Shown one piece after another: positions 47,869 through 57,780 of a DNA stretch of 64,000 nucleotides. How positions within the stretch are numbered: position 1 is the stretch's first letter; each line of letters starts with the position of its first letter. The position numbers were made by a program, and so were the translations under genes. The stretch comes from Salinimonas marina. Its GTDB lineage: Bacteria > Pseudomonadota > Gammaproteobacteria > Enterobacterales > Alteromonadaceae. The notes under the pieces are model-generated. The model worked only from the letters and a program-made list of their open reading frames with translations, was not told where the DNA came from and searched no databases. The stretch is taken from the NCBI RefSeq assembly GCF_015644725.1, contig NZ_CP064795.1, forward strand, positions 2,168,501 to 2,232,500, in the 5' to 3' direction.

Positions 47869-48320
47869 TGCGTATTTCCCCTCCTGAGAATATGATTGCT
47901 ATTCCTGATGGTTATGAAAGTTGTGATGTAGTGGGCATCAATTATCGCTATTTCTCTATCTGGCTGGAAGCCAGCTTGCTGGCTCAGTTAACTGGGGTCG
48001 TTACCGAAGTCAGGTTCCCATGGAGTCAGGCGGTCAATGCTGACAACTATCTGACCCGGCTGAACCGACTGCCCGAATATGCACTGGATACCATGGCGTT
48101 GATGCAAACCACCATGCAAGCCCAGAATTGCCGTATTATCAGCTGTGAAGCGGACAAATTCCGGTGCGCGCTGGCATTAGTGGCGCCCCTGCCCCAGATT
48201 GTGTACCAGGGCTTACAAAGTATGCCTTGTCCGGATATGTTCTCGATGCCGCAGATGGTCAATATTGACAAAAACCCCACCCAATATATCCAGGCGCATC
48301 GTAAACGCCACGAATCTTAA
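47868..48320 (+). CDS. Hypothetical protein, coupled to upstream gene
   Basis: A 150-residue soluble protein with no recognised family. Features: VVGINYRYFSIWLEASLLAQ and FRCALALVAPLPQIVYQGL. It shares one base with the end of the 296-residue gene, a sign of translational coupling, and is convergent with the response-regulator gene 35 bp on. Confidence 0.65.
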   Translation: MRISPPENMIAIPDGYESCDVVGINYRYFSIWLEASLLAQLTGVVTEVRFPWSQAVNADNYLTRLNRLPEYALDTMALMQTTMQAQNCRIISCEADKFRCALALVAPLPQIVYQGLQSMPCPDMFSMPQMVNIDKNPTQYIQAHRKRHES

Positions 48321-48354
48321 TCACGGTATCGCTCGTACAGCCACAACGCCAGGG

Positions 48355-50724
48355 CTAAGCACTGGCCTGTTTCTGAAAATAATTTATCAGCTCTGAAATG
48401 GTCAGCGGTTCGTGATAGAAAAATCCTTGCATCAAATCGCAGCCGGCATGGCGGGCAAAGTCAGCTTGCTCGGCATTTTCGATACCTTCCAGCAGCACCG
48501 ATTTACCCAGTTTACTGCATAGCTGAATCAGACTATCTACCACCACCCGCTTGGCCTCCGGCCCGTATTTTCCAGGCATAAGTGATTTGTCCAGCTTCAC
48601 GATATGGGTATAGGCCTCGGTCAACTCAGCCACAGAGGCATAGCCGGAGCCAAAATCATCAACCGCAATGGTAAATCCGCTGGCCGCTAACTGTCGCAAG
48701 ATACGGCGGGTACCAATATCATGCATTGCCGACTCGGTAACCTCCAGCACGATATCCTGGGCACGCACATCAAATTCATCTAAAAATGCCACAAACTTGC
48801 TCACCAGCGCATTGGAGTTGAGCTGCAAAATTGAAACATTCAGATGGACCCGGATATGCCCCAGACCAGCTTCTTTAAGAAGGTTGCGGGCAATACACAC
48901 CTCCCGCAGCATTTTCAGACCCAGTTCGTTTATGAGCCCGGTTTCTTCAGCAATAGGAATAAAAGACGCCGGGTGGATATCGCCCAGATCCTGATTACGC
49001 CAGCGACATAGAGCTTCCAGCGCCACAATTTCGCCGCCGGTGTTAACAATAGGCTGATAAGTGGCATACAATTCATGATTGGTGATGGCTTCAAGCAGCC
49101 CCTGCTCCACAAACAAACGATATTCAATGGCATCGTTGTGGGAGTCGCTGTAAAACACCACCCGGTTTTTGCCTTGTTTCTTGGCTTCGTACATGGCAAT
49201 GTCGGCACGTTTCAGCAGTTCGTTAGCATCACTTGGCAGCTGGCTTTCGGCAATACCTATGCTGGCGCCCACCGATAAGTCCAGGTCCTGCACGGTAATC
49301 GGATCTTCAAAGGCTTCGAGTAACCGGTCACCGAATGTTTGTAAATCTTCGCTTTGTTGCACCAACACCACAAACTCATCACCACCATGGCGAATGAGCG
49401 TATCAGCCTCTCGGATAATGTCGTGCAGACGGTTAGCACATTCGCACAACACCTCATCACCAATATCGTGACCGTAGGTGTCATTGATTGCTTTAAACCC
49501 ATCAAGATCAATAAACACCAGGGCGTCGATGGCATCCTGATAAACCCGGTCATTCAGCAACAGTTTCATGTAATTGCGGTTGCCGGTCCCGGTAAGGGTA
49601 TCGGTAAAGGCCAGGGCTTCGAGCTTTTTCTCAGCCTGATTCAGCTCGGTAATATCCGATAGGGTCATGACATAGCCCCCCTCATTGTGCTCAGACTCCA
49701 GCGCCGTTAAGGTCAGCAAGGCCGGAAATTCATCGCCGTTACCATCCAGCAGCACGATTTTCTCACGGGCTACACCTTGTTTCAGGTCACTGGTACAGGC
49801 CGACATCAAGATATTGCTAATCCCTAAATCAAACAACGATTTACCTATCAGCACGTCCGAATTTATCTTCAGCAAGCGCGGCAACTGCGCGTTAATGCGT
49901 ACAATGGTAAAATCTTCGGCCAGAATCGCCGTGCCTTCTGCCAGCTCTTTGAGCATAAGGCTTGCCAGTCCCAGCTTATGCCGGGGCCGCTTGCGGGGGG
50001 TAACATCCACTACACTGCCGATATAGTAGGTTTCACCCGCGGTCTGAATATCGTTGAACATGATATCCGCCCAGATATCCTGGTCGGCATCAATACACAC
50101 CGTATGGCGCAAACTTGAGCTGGACCGAAGCTGGGCTTCAATGGTCTGTTGCTGGTCGGCATCAAACAGGGTCAAAAATGCCTTACGGGGAATCGTAGTG
50201 CTGCAGCCAAACCGGTTCTGCAGGCTACTGGCATCAACAAAGTCGAAGCTCTCACCTTCGTTAGTAAGCTCCTCGACCCCCAGGACCAGGGCCTGGGCGG
50301 TATTCTGAAAGCTTTTTTCACTGGCCTGTCCCTGATGTTCAAGCTCAACACGACGCAATGCCGTTTCGCAGGTCACTTTAAGCGTGTCTATATTAAACGG
50401 CTTAATCAGATAACCATACGGTGAGGTGTTCAATGCCTGTGACAGGGTTTCATCATCTGCATAGGAGGTGGTATAAATCACCGGCACCGCGAAGCGGCTA
50501 TTGATCTGGCGCGCGGCCTCGATACCCGAAGCTCCATCGGCCAGGTGGATGTCCATCAGGATGAGATCAGGCGTGTACTTAGCAGTGAGCTCTATTGCTT
50601 CCTTGTCAGACCGGGCCAGTCCCACCACCTGAACCTGAAGGGTAGCCAGCTCCCGTGCCAAAAACGTAGCCGCGATGGTGGTATCTTCGACTATCAGAAT
50701 ACGTTTATTTTTAAGTAGACTCAT
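48355..50724 (-). CDS. Response regulator with PAS, GGDEF and EAL domains
   Basis: A 789-residue cytosolic c-di-GMP enzyme. Receiver domain about 7-120 with phospho-acceptor Asp58 in PDLILMDIHLADG; PAS-like regions about 130-245 and 255-360; GGDEF motif intact at 447-451 (RHGGDEFVVL), and an EAL domain with EAL at 570-572 (ALEALCRW), from about 540 to 785. Both catalytic signatures look intact, so it could make and break c-di-GMP. Its start lies 13 bp after the phytochrome stop, so the kinase is the likely phosphate donor. Confidence 0.93.
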   Translation of the reverse strand: MSLLKNKRILIVEDTTIAATFLARELATLQVQVVGLARSDKEAIELTAKYTPDLILMDIHLADGASGIEAARQINSRFAVPVIYTTSYADDETLSQALNTSPYGYLIKPFNIDTLKVTCETALRRVELEHQGQASEKSFQNTAQALVLGVEELTNEGESFDFVDASSLQNRFGCSTTIPRKAFLTLFDADQQQTIEAQLRSSSSLRHTVCIDADQDIWADIMFNDIQTAGETYYIGSVVDVTPRKRPRHKLGLASLMLKELAEGTAILAEDFTIVRINAQLPRLLKINSDVLIGKSLFDLGISNILMSACTSDLKQGVAREKIVLLDGNGDEFPALLTLTALESEHNEGGYVMTLSDITELNQAEKKLEALAFTDTLTGTGNRNYMKLLLNDRVYQDAIDALVFIDLDGFKAINDTYGHDIGDEVLCECANRLHDIIREADTLIRHGGDEFVVLVQQSEDLQTFGDRLLEAFEDPITVQDLDLSVGASIGIAESQLPSDANELLKRADIAMYEAKKQGKNRVVFYSDSHNDAIEYRLFVEQGLLEAITNHELYATYQPIVNTGGEIVALEALCRWRNQDLGDIHPASFIPIAEETGLINELGLKMLREVCIARNLLKEAGLGHIRVHLNVSILQLNSNALVSKFVAFLDEFDVRAQDIVLEVTESAMHDIGTRRILRQLAASGFTIAVDDFGSGYASVAELTEAYTHIVKLDKSLMPGKYGPEAKRVVVDSLIQLCSKLGKSVLLEGIENAEQADFARHAGCDLMQGFFYHEPLTISELINYFQKQASA

Positions 50725-50737
50725 TTAATACTTCTTG

Positions 50738-53335
50738 TTATTTAACTGCGTCAGCTACCCACTGATTACGCAATGTTTGCAGCAAAAGTTTATCGGTCAC
50801 CGGCTTTGTCAGTACTGGCACATGGTTTAACGTTGCCGGTTTTTGCACGTCTTCGCCATACCCACTGATTATGATACAAGGTATTTTTGTTGCTATAGCG
50901 GCTTCCAGAAAACGTAGTGTTGTGTCGTTTCCCAGGTGCACATCGGACACAATCATATCCGGTTTGGCATGATTCAGGTATGCCTCGGCAGCTTTGAGGC
51001 TGCCGGCAATCCCGGCCTCTTTCACGCCATTAGCCTGTAGCTTTTTCTGGATGTCCATAGCGATAATCAGGTTATCTTCAATAATCAGCACATTATCTGG
51101 TAGCCCCGTTGTACTGCCTGCCAGCGAAGGGGCTGCAGGCGCTACCTTTTTCATCTCGTCTGGTGCGCTAGTGATAAATCGCGCCGGTATTTTCAGACTC
51201 ACCTGCAGCCCGCCGGGTTCAAAGTCAACCTTCACGTCTCCCCCCAGTTCATGGGGAATGATGCGCTGAATGAGGGTCATACCAAAGCCGTTTCGACGGG
51301 GCCCGGCGATGACACCGCCAGCTTGCTCATTCCAGGTCAGCTGCAGGTTGTTGTCGTTGTCGTATCGCCAGTCTACCCTTAGCACCCCTGGCTGAGAGGC
51401 GGCCAATGCGCCATATTTTGCCGCGTTGGTTAACAGCTCATGCAGCACCAATACCATGGGGGTGGCGGCCTCGGGTGAGATTAAAACCGCTGGTCCGCCA
51501 AGGTGAATACTATTGTTATGGGCCGCGTAGGCCTGAATTTCATTATCGAGCAATTGCTGAAAAGACACCGCTTCCCACCGGGCGGTGGTGAGCTGATCGT
51601 GGGCCGAAGCCAGTGCCCGTATGCGCTGGGATAAGGTATCGGCGTACTCGGCCACCGTTCGGCCCTGCTGGCCGGTCTGCGTAATAATCGCATTAACCAG
51701 GTTCAGTATATTTCTGACCCGATGATTCAGTTCACTGATGAGCACTTCATGGGTGCGGGAGGCTTTTTGCTGAAATTGGTCGCGTTCCTGAAAGTTGTGA
51801 ATAACCAGCTCGAGTAAGGTCACACGTAATGACTCGGCACTGCGAAGATCCGACGAGGCCCAGGGTTCGGCGCGCTCATGATAGGTTTCTTGCCAGGCTG
51901 CAAAGCTGGTCCGGGGCATAAGCGCATTGGCCGTCGCCTCACCGGTATGATTTGCAGCCGCTGCGGGTTGGAGCAGCTTGTCAGGGTTGCCGGCCCAGGT
52001 CACGGTTTGGGTCTGGGCATTTCGATAAAATATCAGATAATCGGTCGTGGCATGGGATAAAGGAATCGCCAGCAGACCAGCCACATGGTGCTGGTTGATA
52101 TCATAATCAGGTAGTAAGTCCGTCAGGCAGTCAGTATGAAATACCTGTTGAGTGTCTTGCTGCTCCAGGTAGCCAAGCAACTGTTGCAACGGCGCCCCGG
52201 TTAAACAGGGTCCTTCGCCCTGAGCGTGTCCATCGACCACCGCCGCGATGCCATCGCACCTGATCAGGTTTTTCAGCGTCGCTAACTGTGCGACCAGTAC
52301 CTCACGTAAACTGCCCTGGCGGGAAATGGTGCTGATTACCTTATCGTGGGTATCACGAACCTGTTTGGCCGCCGCTTCGCGCTCCCGTGACAAGCGTGCA
52401 CTGAGCTCCAGTGCCAGAACTTCGGCAAACAATTCAAGATCGGTTCGCATCGCATAGGAGGGGACCCTGGCACTGCCGTGATGAAAGGCAATTAGCCCCC
52501 ACAGATTGTCATCAACAATAAGGCTCACCGATAACGACGCCCCCACTCCCATATTTTTCAAATACTGAATGTGTACCGGCGATACCGCCCTCAAGGTCGA
52601 GTAGGTGAGATCCAGCCTGCCACTTTGACCTTCGCCGATGGGTAAAATAGGCACCGGGTTGGCGTGCACATCGTTAATAACCCGTAGCAGGTTCTTGGTA
52701 TACATCGTACGGGCCTGTTTGGGAATGTCAGACGCGGGAAAACGTAAACCTAAAAAGCTTTCAAGTTCTGAGGTTGCGGCTTCGGCAACCACCTCGCCGG
52801 CCTGATCGGGTAATAACTGATATATCATGACCCGATCGTAACCTGTGACAAAACGCAGCTGCTGCGCCATATCCTCAAGCAGTTCCTGGGCCGTACGGGC
52901 CCGATAAAACTGGCTGATAAGCGCCCTCACAAAGGAGTCTTCGCTACGCCGGCTGGCTGGTATCTGCTCAAACTCGACAACAATATATACCCCGTTAAAA
53001 TGCACCGAGATATCTACAGGTTGTCCAGTCGCATCAATCTTACGATTAAACAGGCGCTCATTGCGCCCCGTTATTATGGCCGACTGGTAGGCAGAGCGTA
53101 AGTCATGTATCAGTTGGCTATCAAGCCACTGCCGGACCGGCTGGCCAATGAAGTTTTCCGGGTCGGTGTTAAAATAGTCCTGTGTATTGGCCGAGCAAAA
53201 CGCTACAATCCAGTCCACATTCAGGGCAATGAAACACCCAAACTGCTGTATATGACCCAGCCTGTGAATAGGCTCACGGTCGCACACAGTGAGGTCGATA
53301 TTCTCAGTGGATTCGATGTCGCTGGTATTGTTCAT
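50738..53335 (-). CDS. bphP: Bacteriophytochrome histidine kinase (HWE) with C-terminal receiver
   Basis: An 865-residue red/far-red light sensor kinase. Biliverdin-attaching Cys18 is in DLTVCDREPIHRLGHIQQFG; PAS about 15-125; GAF about 140-320 with the pocket motif FPASDIPKQART at 199-210 and YDRVMIYQL; PHY about 330-510 with the tongue motif PRTSFAAW. The kinase part is of the HWE type: phospho-His538 in ELNHRVRNILNLV, and W-x-E in LTWNEQAGG. A receiver domain follows at about 745-865 with Asp798 (DMIVSDVHLG). It is thus a hybrid kinase. It is divergent from the heme oxygenase gene (75 bp gap) and followed by the response regulator. Confidence 0.94.
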   Translation of the reverse strand: MNNTSDIESTENIDLTVCDREPIHRLGHIQQFGCFIALNVDWIVAFCSANTQDYFNTDPENFIGQPVRQWLDSQLIHDLRSAYQSAIITGRNERLFNRKIDATGQPVDISVHFNGVYIVVEFEQIPASRRSEDSFVRALISQFYRARTAQELLEDMAQQLRFVTGYDRVMIYQLLPDQAGEVVAEAATSELESFLGLRFPASDIPKQARTMYTKNLLRVINDVHANPVPILPIGEGQSGRLDLTYSTLRAVSPVHIQYLKNMGVGASLSVSLIVDDNLWGLIAFHHGSARVPSYAMRTDLELFAEVLALELSARLSREREAAAKQVRDTHDKVISTISRQGSLREVLVAQLATLKNLIRCDGIAAVVDGHAQGEGPCLTGAPLQQLLGYLEQQDTQQVFHTDCLTDLLPDYDINQHHVAGLLAIPLSHATTDYLIFYRNAQTQTVTWAGNPDKLLQPAAAANHTGEATANALMPRTSFAAWQETYHERAEPWASSDLRSAESLRVTLLELVIHNFQERDQFQQKASRTHEVLISELNHRVRNILNLVNAIITQTGQQGRTVAEYADTLSQRIRALASAHDQLTTARWEAVSFQQLLDNEIQAYAAHNNSIHLGGPAVLISPEAATPMVLVLHELLTNAAKYGALAASQPGVLRVDWRYDNDNNLQLTWNEQAGGVIAGPRRNGFGMTLIQRIIPHELGGDVKVDFEPGGLQVSLKIPARFITSAPDEMKKVAPAAPSLAGSTTGLPDNVLIIEDNLIIAMDIQKKLQANGVKEAGIAGSLKAAEAYLNHAKPDMIVSDVHLGNDTTLRFLEAAIATKIPCIIISGYGEDVQKPATLNHVPVLTKPVTDKLLLQTLRNQWVADAVK

Positions 53336-53410
53336 TTTTCGGCTCTTAGCGCGATATGGCTGAAACCATATAGAGATAACGCAACAAACAGGTTCAAAAT
53401 ACTATTCCCT

Positions 53411-53998
53411 ATGACAGATTTATTTAGCGACCTAAAACAACAGACGGCGGCCTCACATCAAGCGTTAGAAACCACATTTCCCTTTAACACCATGTTAAAA
53501 CCGGAACATTTCAGTACGCAATCCTATACTGATAATTTAATGATTTTAGCCAGTTTTCATCAGTATGTCGCACAAAAGATGCAGCAAAATCCGCATAACG
53601 AAAACTTAAATGACTTGTTACAACCTTCTATCATTGTAGAAGCGATTTCCACTGATCTCGCCTTGCTCGGGATAAAGTCACCCGCTCTGCGTTTTGATGC
53701 CGGCCTGGCGTCAGACAATATGGCAGATATGGTGGCGGCCGCTTATGTATGGATGGGCTCATCGATGGGCGCAAAAGTACTGCACCACTGGTTACAGCAG
53801 CACGATTACCAGCATCTGCCTACCCACTATTACGCTCATATGCGCACGCTCGGCCGGCAGTGGCGTACCTTTATGCAACAGGCAGATTTGCTGGCGCAAC
53901 AGCACCATATCAGTCAGCAGCGATGCGTGAATAGTGCCAACGCCCTGTTCAATGAGCTGATTGCCGGTGCCGGGCGTTGTGCACCCGGCGAAGAATAA
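53411..53998 (+). CDS. bphO: Biliverdin-producing heme oxygenase
   Basis: A 195-residue heme oxygenase that opens heme to biliverdin, the chromophore for the adjacent phytochrome. LKQQTAASHQALE carries the proximal histidine (about residue 18), and YVWMGSSMGAKVLHHWL the distal glycine-rich helix. The start at 53411 (MTDLFSDLK) fits the usual short N-terminus; the longer frame to 53105 runs over the phytochrome gene and is ignored. Divergent gene pair with bphP. Confidence 0.92.
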   Translation: MTDLFSDLKQQTAASHQALETTFPFNTMLKPEHFSTQSYTDNLMILASFHQYVAQKMQQNPHNENLNDLLQPSIIVEAISTDLALLGIKSPALRFDAGLASDNMADMVAAAYVWMGSSMGAKVLHHWLQQHDYQHLPTHYYAHMRTLGRQWRTFMQQADLLAQQHHISQQRCVNSANALFNELIAGAGRCAPGEE

Positions 53999-54047
53999 AC
54001 AATTTATACTACCCTGTTTTTTATTTTATTAAGCGAGTCCGTTTTTT

Positions 54048-54857
54048 ATGAAAATGATTTCTTTTAATATCAATGGCATCCGTGCCCGCTTGCACCAGCT
54101 TCAGGCAATTATCGATAAACATCAGCCCGACATTATCGGGCTACAGGAGATAAAAGTTCACAACGAACAATTTCCGGAACAGGCCGTCAGAGAGATGGGC
54201 TATGAGGTCTATTATCATGGCCAAAAAAGCCACTATGGCGTGGCGTTTTTATCGAAAATCAAACCGGACGCGGTACAATACGGCTTTCCCTCCGACACTG
54301 ACGATGCCCAGCGGCGTATGATCATGATGCGATTTGAACAAAACCGGGACAAACCGCTCACCGTATTAAATGGCTACTTCCCTCAAGGCGAAAACCGCGA
54401 CCACGAGACCAAATTTCCGGCTAAACGCAAGTTTTACCAGGATTTGATGCAGTATCTGGGCGACCATCATACCCCGGAGGATGATGTGGTCATTATGGGC
54501 GATTTGAACATTTCGCCTACCGATGCGGATATTGGTATTGGTGAGCAAAATGCCAAACGCTGGCTGCGGACCGGGAAATGCAGCTTTTTACCTGAAGAAC
54601 GAGAATGGATAAAGCATTTGTATGACTGGGGTTTGACCGACAGTTTTCGTGCCGCTAACCCAACCACTGATGATCAGTTTAGCTGGTTTGATTATCGCTC
54701 AAAAGGATTTTTAGATAACCGAGGCCTGCGTATTGATCACATACTGGCAACCCGTGATATGCATGCTAAGCTTGAGCAGACCGGTATCGATTATGAACTT
54801 CGTGGTATTGAAAAACCTTCTGATCACGCCCCTATCTGGGCAGTCTACAAGCGTTAA
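54048..54857 (+). CDS. xthA: Exodeoxyribonuclease III
   Basis: A 269-residue AP endonuclease/3' exonuclease for base excision repair. Motifs: [11 protein letters not shown] at the N-terminus, IGLQEIKV with the metal-ligand Glu, [28 protein letters not shown] and [11 protein letters not shown] with the catalytic His. Length is like E. coli XthA. The gene for a CbiM-like permease starts 18 bp after it. Confidence 0.96.
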   Translation: MKMISFNINGIRARLHQLQAIIDKHQPDIIGLQEIKVHNEQFPEQAVREMGYEVYYHGQKSHYGVAFLSKIKPDAVQYGFPSDTDDAQRRMIMMRFEQNRDKPLTVLNGYFPQGENRDHETKFPAKRKFYQDLMQYLGDHHTPEDDVVIMGDLNISPTDADIGIGEQNAKRWLRTGKCSFLPEEREWIKHLYDWGLTDSFRAANPTTDDQFSWFDYRSKGFLDNRGLRIDHILATRDMHAKLEQTGIDYELRGIEKPSDHAPIWAVYKR

Positions 54858-54875
54858 GCGCGCCGCAGGGTTGCT

Positions 54876-55523
54876 ATGACATCGTTACAGTTGCTATGTA
54901 TGGTGCTGTACGGTGTTGGTGCGCTGCTGATCATCCGCCGCTTACCTCTACCGCCGCTGTTACAACAACGCCACCGGGCCGCAGCCTTTATTAATAGCTT
55001 TACCTTATTGCTGTTGATGTGGCTGTTCCGGGTGCGCACAGACATTGGCCCCGACATTCACTTTTTGCTGATGACCGCCCTTACCCTGACCCTGGGGTTT
55101 CGCGGGGCAGTCACCTGCGCCTCGCTGGCGCTGTTTATTCTTACCCTCACCGGGCAACAGAGCTGGGCTCTTTTGGGGGTGCACGGCCTGGCGATGGTCC
55201 TGATACCCGCGGTGCTTACCTACAGTGTCTATGCGCTGACCTTTCACCATGTTACCCGGCACTTTATCGTTTATATCTTTGCCTGTGCCTTTTTGCCCGC
55301 GGCGCTGACCATTGCGTTACAAATGGGCCTGACCGGAGCCTATCTGGTAATAGATGGCCTCTACCCGTCTGAGCAGCTTATTGACAATTATCTGCTGGTT
55401 ATCCCATTACTGTTATTTCCCGAAGCATTGCTAAACGGGGTCGCGATGACCTTACTGGTGATCTACAAACCCGAGTGGGTGTATACCTTTGCCGATAAAC
55501 ATTATTTTGATCCCAAGTCCTGA
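54876..55523 (+). CDS. CbiM-like energy-coupling factor permease
   Basis: A 215-residue membrane protein with six or seven membrane spans, similar to the CbiM/ECF substrate-binding permease group (LVIPLLLFPEALLNGVAMTLLVI near the C-terminus). CbiM proteins take up cobalt or nickel, but the metal-binding Met-His-Ile N-terminus of true CbiM is absent here, so the cargo is open. No cbiQ/cbiO partners are next to it. It follows xthA closely. Confidence 0.75.
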   Translation: MTSLQLLCMVLYGVGALLIIRRLPLPPLLQQRHRAAAFINSFTLLLLMWLFRVRTDIGPDIHFLLMTALTLTLGFRGAVTCASLALFILTLTGQQSWALLGVHGLAMVLIPAVLTYSVYALTFHHVTRHFIVYIFACAFLPAALTIALQMGLTGAYLVIDGLYPSEQLIDNYLLVIPLLLFPEALLNGVAMTLLVIYKPEWVYTFADKHYFDPKS

Positions 55524-55618
55524 TACCCGACACAATCTGGTGTCAAAAGGCTCCTGACCAACAATTCTGGCCGCTTGAACAACGCAAAGGCTATATAGCT
55601 ATATAAAGGAACAGACGT

Positions 55619-55643
55619 AAAAAAGCCGGTATCAAACCGGCTT
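55619..55643 (-). terminator. Intrinsic terminator of the phosphoribosyltransferase gene
   Basis: On the minus strand, AAGCCGGT, TTGAT loop, ACCGGCTT and a T run. Stem arms at 55623-55630 and 55636-55643; about 30 bp after the stop. Confidence 0.85.
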
Positions 55644-55671
55644 GCTAGCTGATATGTGTCAGGCGCTGCGG

Positions 55672-56232
55672 CTATTTGAACAAAATATCCATGACCCCGG
55701 ATAATTCTGATTTTCCGTGACGGATTTCCTGTTCAGACAAACCGGCAATTTCATGTGGAAACACCAGCCACTCGTCACTTTCGTTGATGTAATAGTCTGG
55801 CACGATATCGGTTTTGTTGTTTTGTGGCTTGTACCAGGGGCAGGCAATACGAATGTCTTTTGGCATATTCAGTCGCATCAGCTTTTCAATCTGTGCGATG
55901 AGCGCTTCCACACTACGACCTGAATCAAAAACATCATCCACAATCAGTAGTTTGTCACCGGCATTGGCGTTTTCTACCAGGTAATGCAAACCGTGCACGC
56001 GAATTTCTTTGCTTTGTTGGTTAATTCCGTAATACGAGGAGGTGCGTACCGCGATATGATCAGTTGAGGTGTCTTTGAATTCAAAAAACTCCTGTACCGC
56101 GATACCGATTGGCGCGCCGCCACGCCAGATGCCAATGATGAAGTCAGGGCGAAAACCGTCTTCATACACCTTGGCTGCCAGACGAAACGAGTCCTCTAAT
56201 AACGACTGCGATGTAATAAAATTCTTTTTCAT
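55672..56232 (-). CDS. Phosphoribosyltransferase family protein
   Basis: A 186-residue type I phosphoribosyltransferase with PRPP loop LLIVDDVFDSGRSVEAL (about 94-110). The hood region (GIWRGGAPIGIAVQEFF) resembles xanthine/hypoxanthine-type enzymes; the precise base is not resolved. Start MKKNFITSQSLLEDS. A single gene with a good terminator behind it. Confidence 0.88.
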   Translation of the reverse strand: MKKNFITSQSLLEDSFRLAAKVYEDGFRPDFIIGIWRGGAPIGIAVQEFFEFKDTSTDHIAVRTSSYYGINQQSKEIRVHGLHYLVENANAGDKLLIVDDVFDSGRSVEALIAQIEKLMRLNMPKDIRIACPWYKPQNNKTDIVPDYYINESDEWLVFPHEIAGLSEQEIRHGKSELSGVMDILFK

Positions 56233-56377
56233 ACGACTTTCCGGCCCAAAATTTAAAAGACCGGATTATAGAGAATTTCGCCGGCACTTGCACGGTTAAT
56301 TACCAAAAGCGGGGACCGGATAATTGCTTTTACCCGACCTTCAGTGCACGCACCTAAGACAAGTTTTCCCGGCAGGC

Positions 56378-57586
56378 TTAATCGTTTTGTAAAGCCTGCG
56401 CAGGCTGAGTTTGCATGGCCCGATAAGCCGGGTACAGGCTGGCCAGAAAACACAGGGCCAGCGACAGCCCGGTATACAGCGCCACCTGCTGCCAGCGAAG
56501 ATCAACCGGTACCGCAGCGCCTTCATTGCCCATGGCCAGGGTCACGCCAAATAACTCTAGTATGGTGTTGAGCTGAGTGGTTAAAAGCACCCCCGCCAAC
56601 AAGCCGATAATGGCGCCTTTTATGCCATTAAACACCCCATTGAGCATAAAGATACGCATAATCCGTCCCCGGGACAGCCCCTGGGTTTGCAGGATGGCAA
56701 TATCCCCTTGTTTTTCTGTCACCACCATCACCAGCGCCGAAACAATGTTAAATGCCGCCACCGCAATGATCAGGGCAAGCATTAAAAACATCATATTGCC
56801 TTCCATTTTTACGGCATCAAACAACGGCCCCTGGCGGTCACGCCAGTTGTCAGTTTTATAATTGTTTTGCTCGAGCACCGTCAGCGTTTGCTGATAGCTG
56901 AAGGCGTCGGCCAAAAATAGCCGATAATCAGGAGGCGCCGACGCCGGCTGCCTTAACAGACGCTGTACATCCGTCAGATGCATAAAAATGATTTTTTCAT
57001 CTAAGCGGGATCCCACATCATGCACCCCGGCAATTCTCACCAGCTTTTGACTGGGTAGCTGCCCAAAGGGGGTATACACAGTAGCCCCGGCAATCAGTAC
57101 CCGCACCGAATCTCCGGTCGTGACTTTCAGCTGACGCTCAAGGGCTTTACTGATAATGACCTGAAACGAGCCAGCCTCCAAATTGGATAAATCGCCGGTT
57201 TTTAAATTTTGTGCCAGTACGCTATTGCTCATGCTTTGCGGCCTTACGCCCTGCAACTGCACGCCCCGCAACGCTTTACGTGACTGTAATACGCCCTCGG
57301 TTTCAATGTAAGGCATGACCGACTCGACCAGGGGCAGCTGCTTAAGCGTTTGGGGGTCCGGCGGGGTATCATGTTGATGATGCACCACAATATGCGGCAC
57401 CAATCCCAGAATACGGGATTTCAATTGTGCTTCAAAACCATTCATGACTGACACCACCACAATCAACGCCATCAGCCCTAATGCGATTCCTGCCACCGAT
57501 ACCCGGTTGATAAATGAGATAAAACTATTGTGTTTACCGGCTAAAGAATAACGCCAGGCAATAAAAGCAGAAATTGGGTGAAACAT
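56378..57586 (-). CDS. lolC: Lipoprotein-releasing ABC transporter permease LolC/LolE
   Basis: A 402-residue inner-membrane protein of the LolC/LolE type that extracts lipoproteins from the inner membrane. Four membrane spans: one near 25-50 with the family stretch SFISFINRVSVAGIALG, three after about 265. The large periplasmic domain lies between. Start at 57586 (MFHPISAFIAWRYS) as in relatives; the frame extends 18 codons further, which is not conserved. No lolD or second permease follows. Assignment to C or E is not possible from the sequence alone. Confidence 0.88.
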   Translation of the reverse strand: MFHPISAFIAWRYSLAGKHNSFISFINRVSVAGIALGLMALIVVVSVMNGFEAQLKSRILGLVPHIVVHHQHDTPPDPQTLKQLPLVESVMPYIETEGVLQSRKALRGVQLQGVRPQSMSNSVLAQNLKTGDLSNLEAGSFQVIISKALERQLKVTTGDSVRVLIAGATVYTPFGQLPSQKLVRIAGVHDVGSRLDEKIIFMHLTDVQRLLRQPASAPPDYRLFLADAFSYQQTLTVLEQNNYKTDNWRDRQGPLFDAVKMEGNMMFLMLALIIAVAAFNIVSALVMVVTEKQGDIAILQTQGLSRGRIMRIFMLNGVFNGIKGAIIGLLAGVLLTTQLNTILELFGVTLAMGNEGAAVPVDLRWQQVALYTGLSLALCFLASLYPAYRAMQTQPAQALQND

Positions 57587-57780
57587 ACATTTTTCGTTGT
57601 TTGATCGAGATGAATAGACCACACTTATTAAACTGAACAAGTGCGCGTACTGCGTACAGTCATGCTACAGTGCCGAATAGATCAAAATATGTGTGATATC
57701 AGGGTGCCACACCGGCCGACTATAACAGCGGGTATACTACGTGTAAGCGTATCCGCGTACAAGAATTGGTGGTAAGAAAA

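Noticed and set aside
53105..53410. N-terminal extension of the heme oxygenase
   Set aside because: This stretch overlaps the start of the phytochrome gene on the other strand and has no family resemblance; the normal heme oxygenase start is at 53411.
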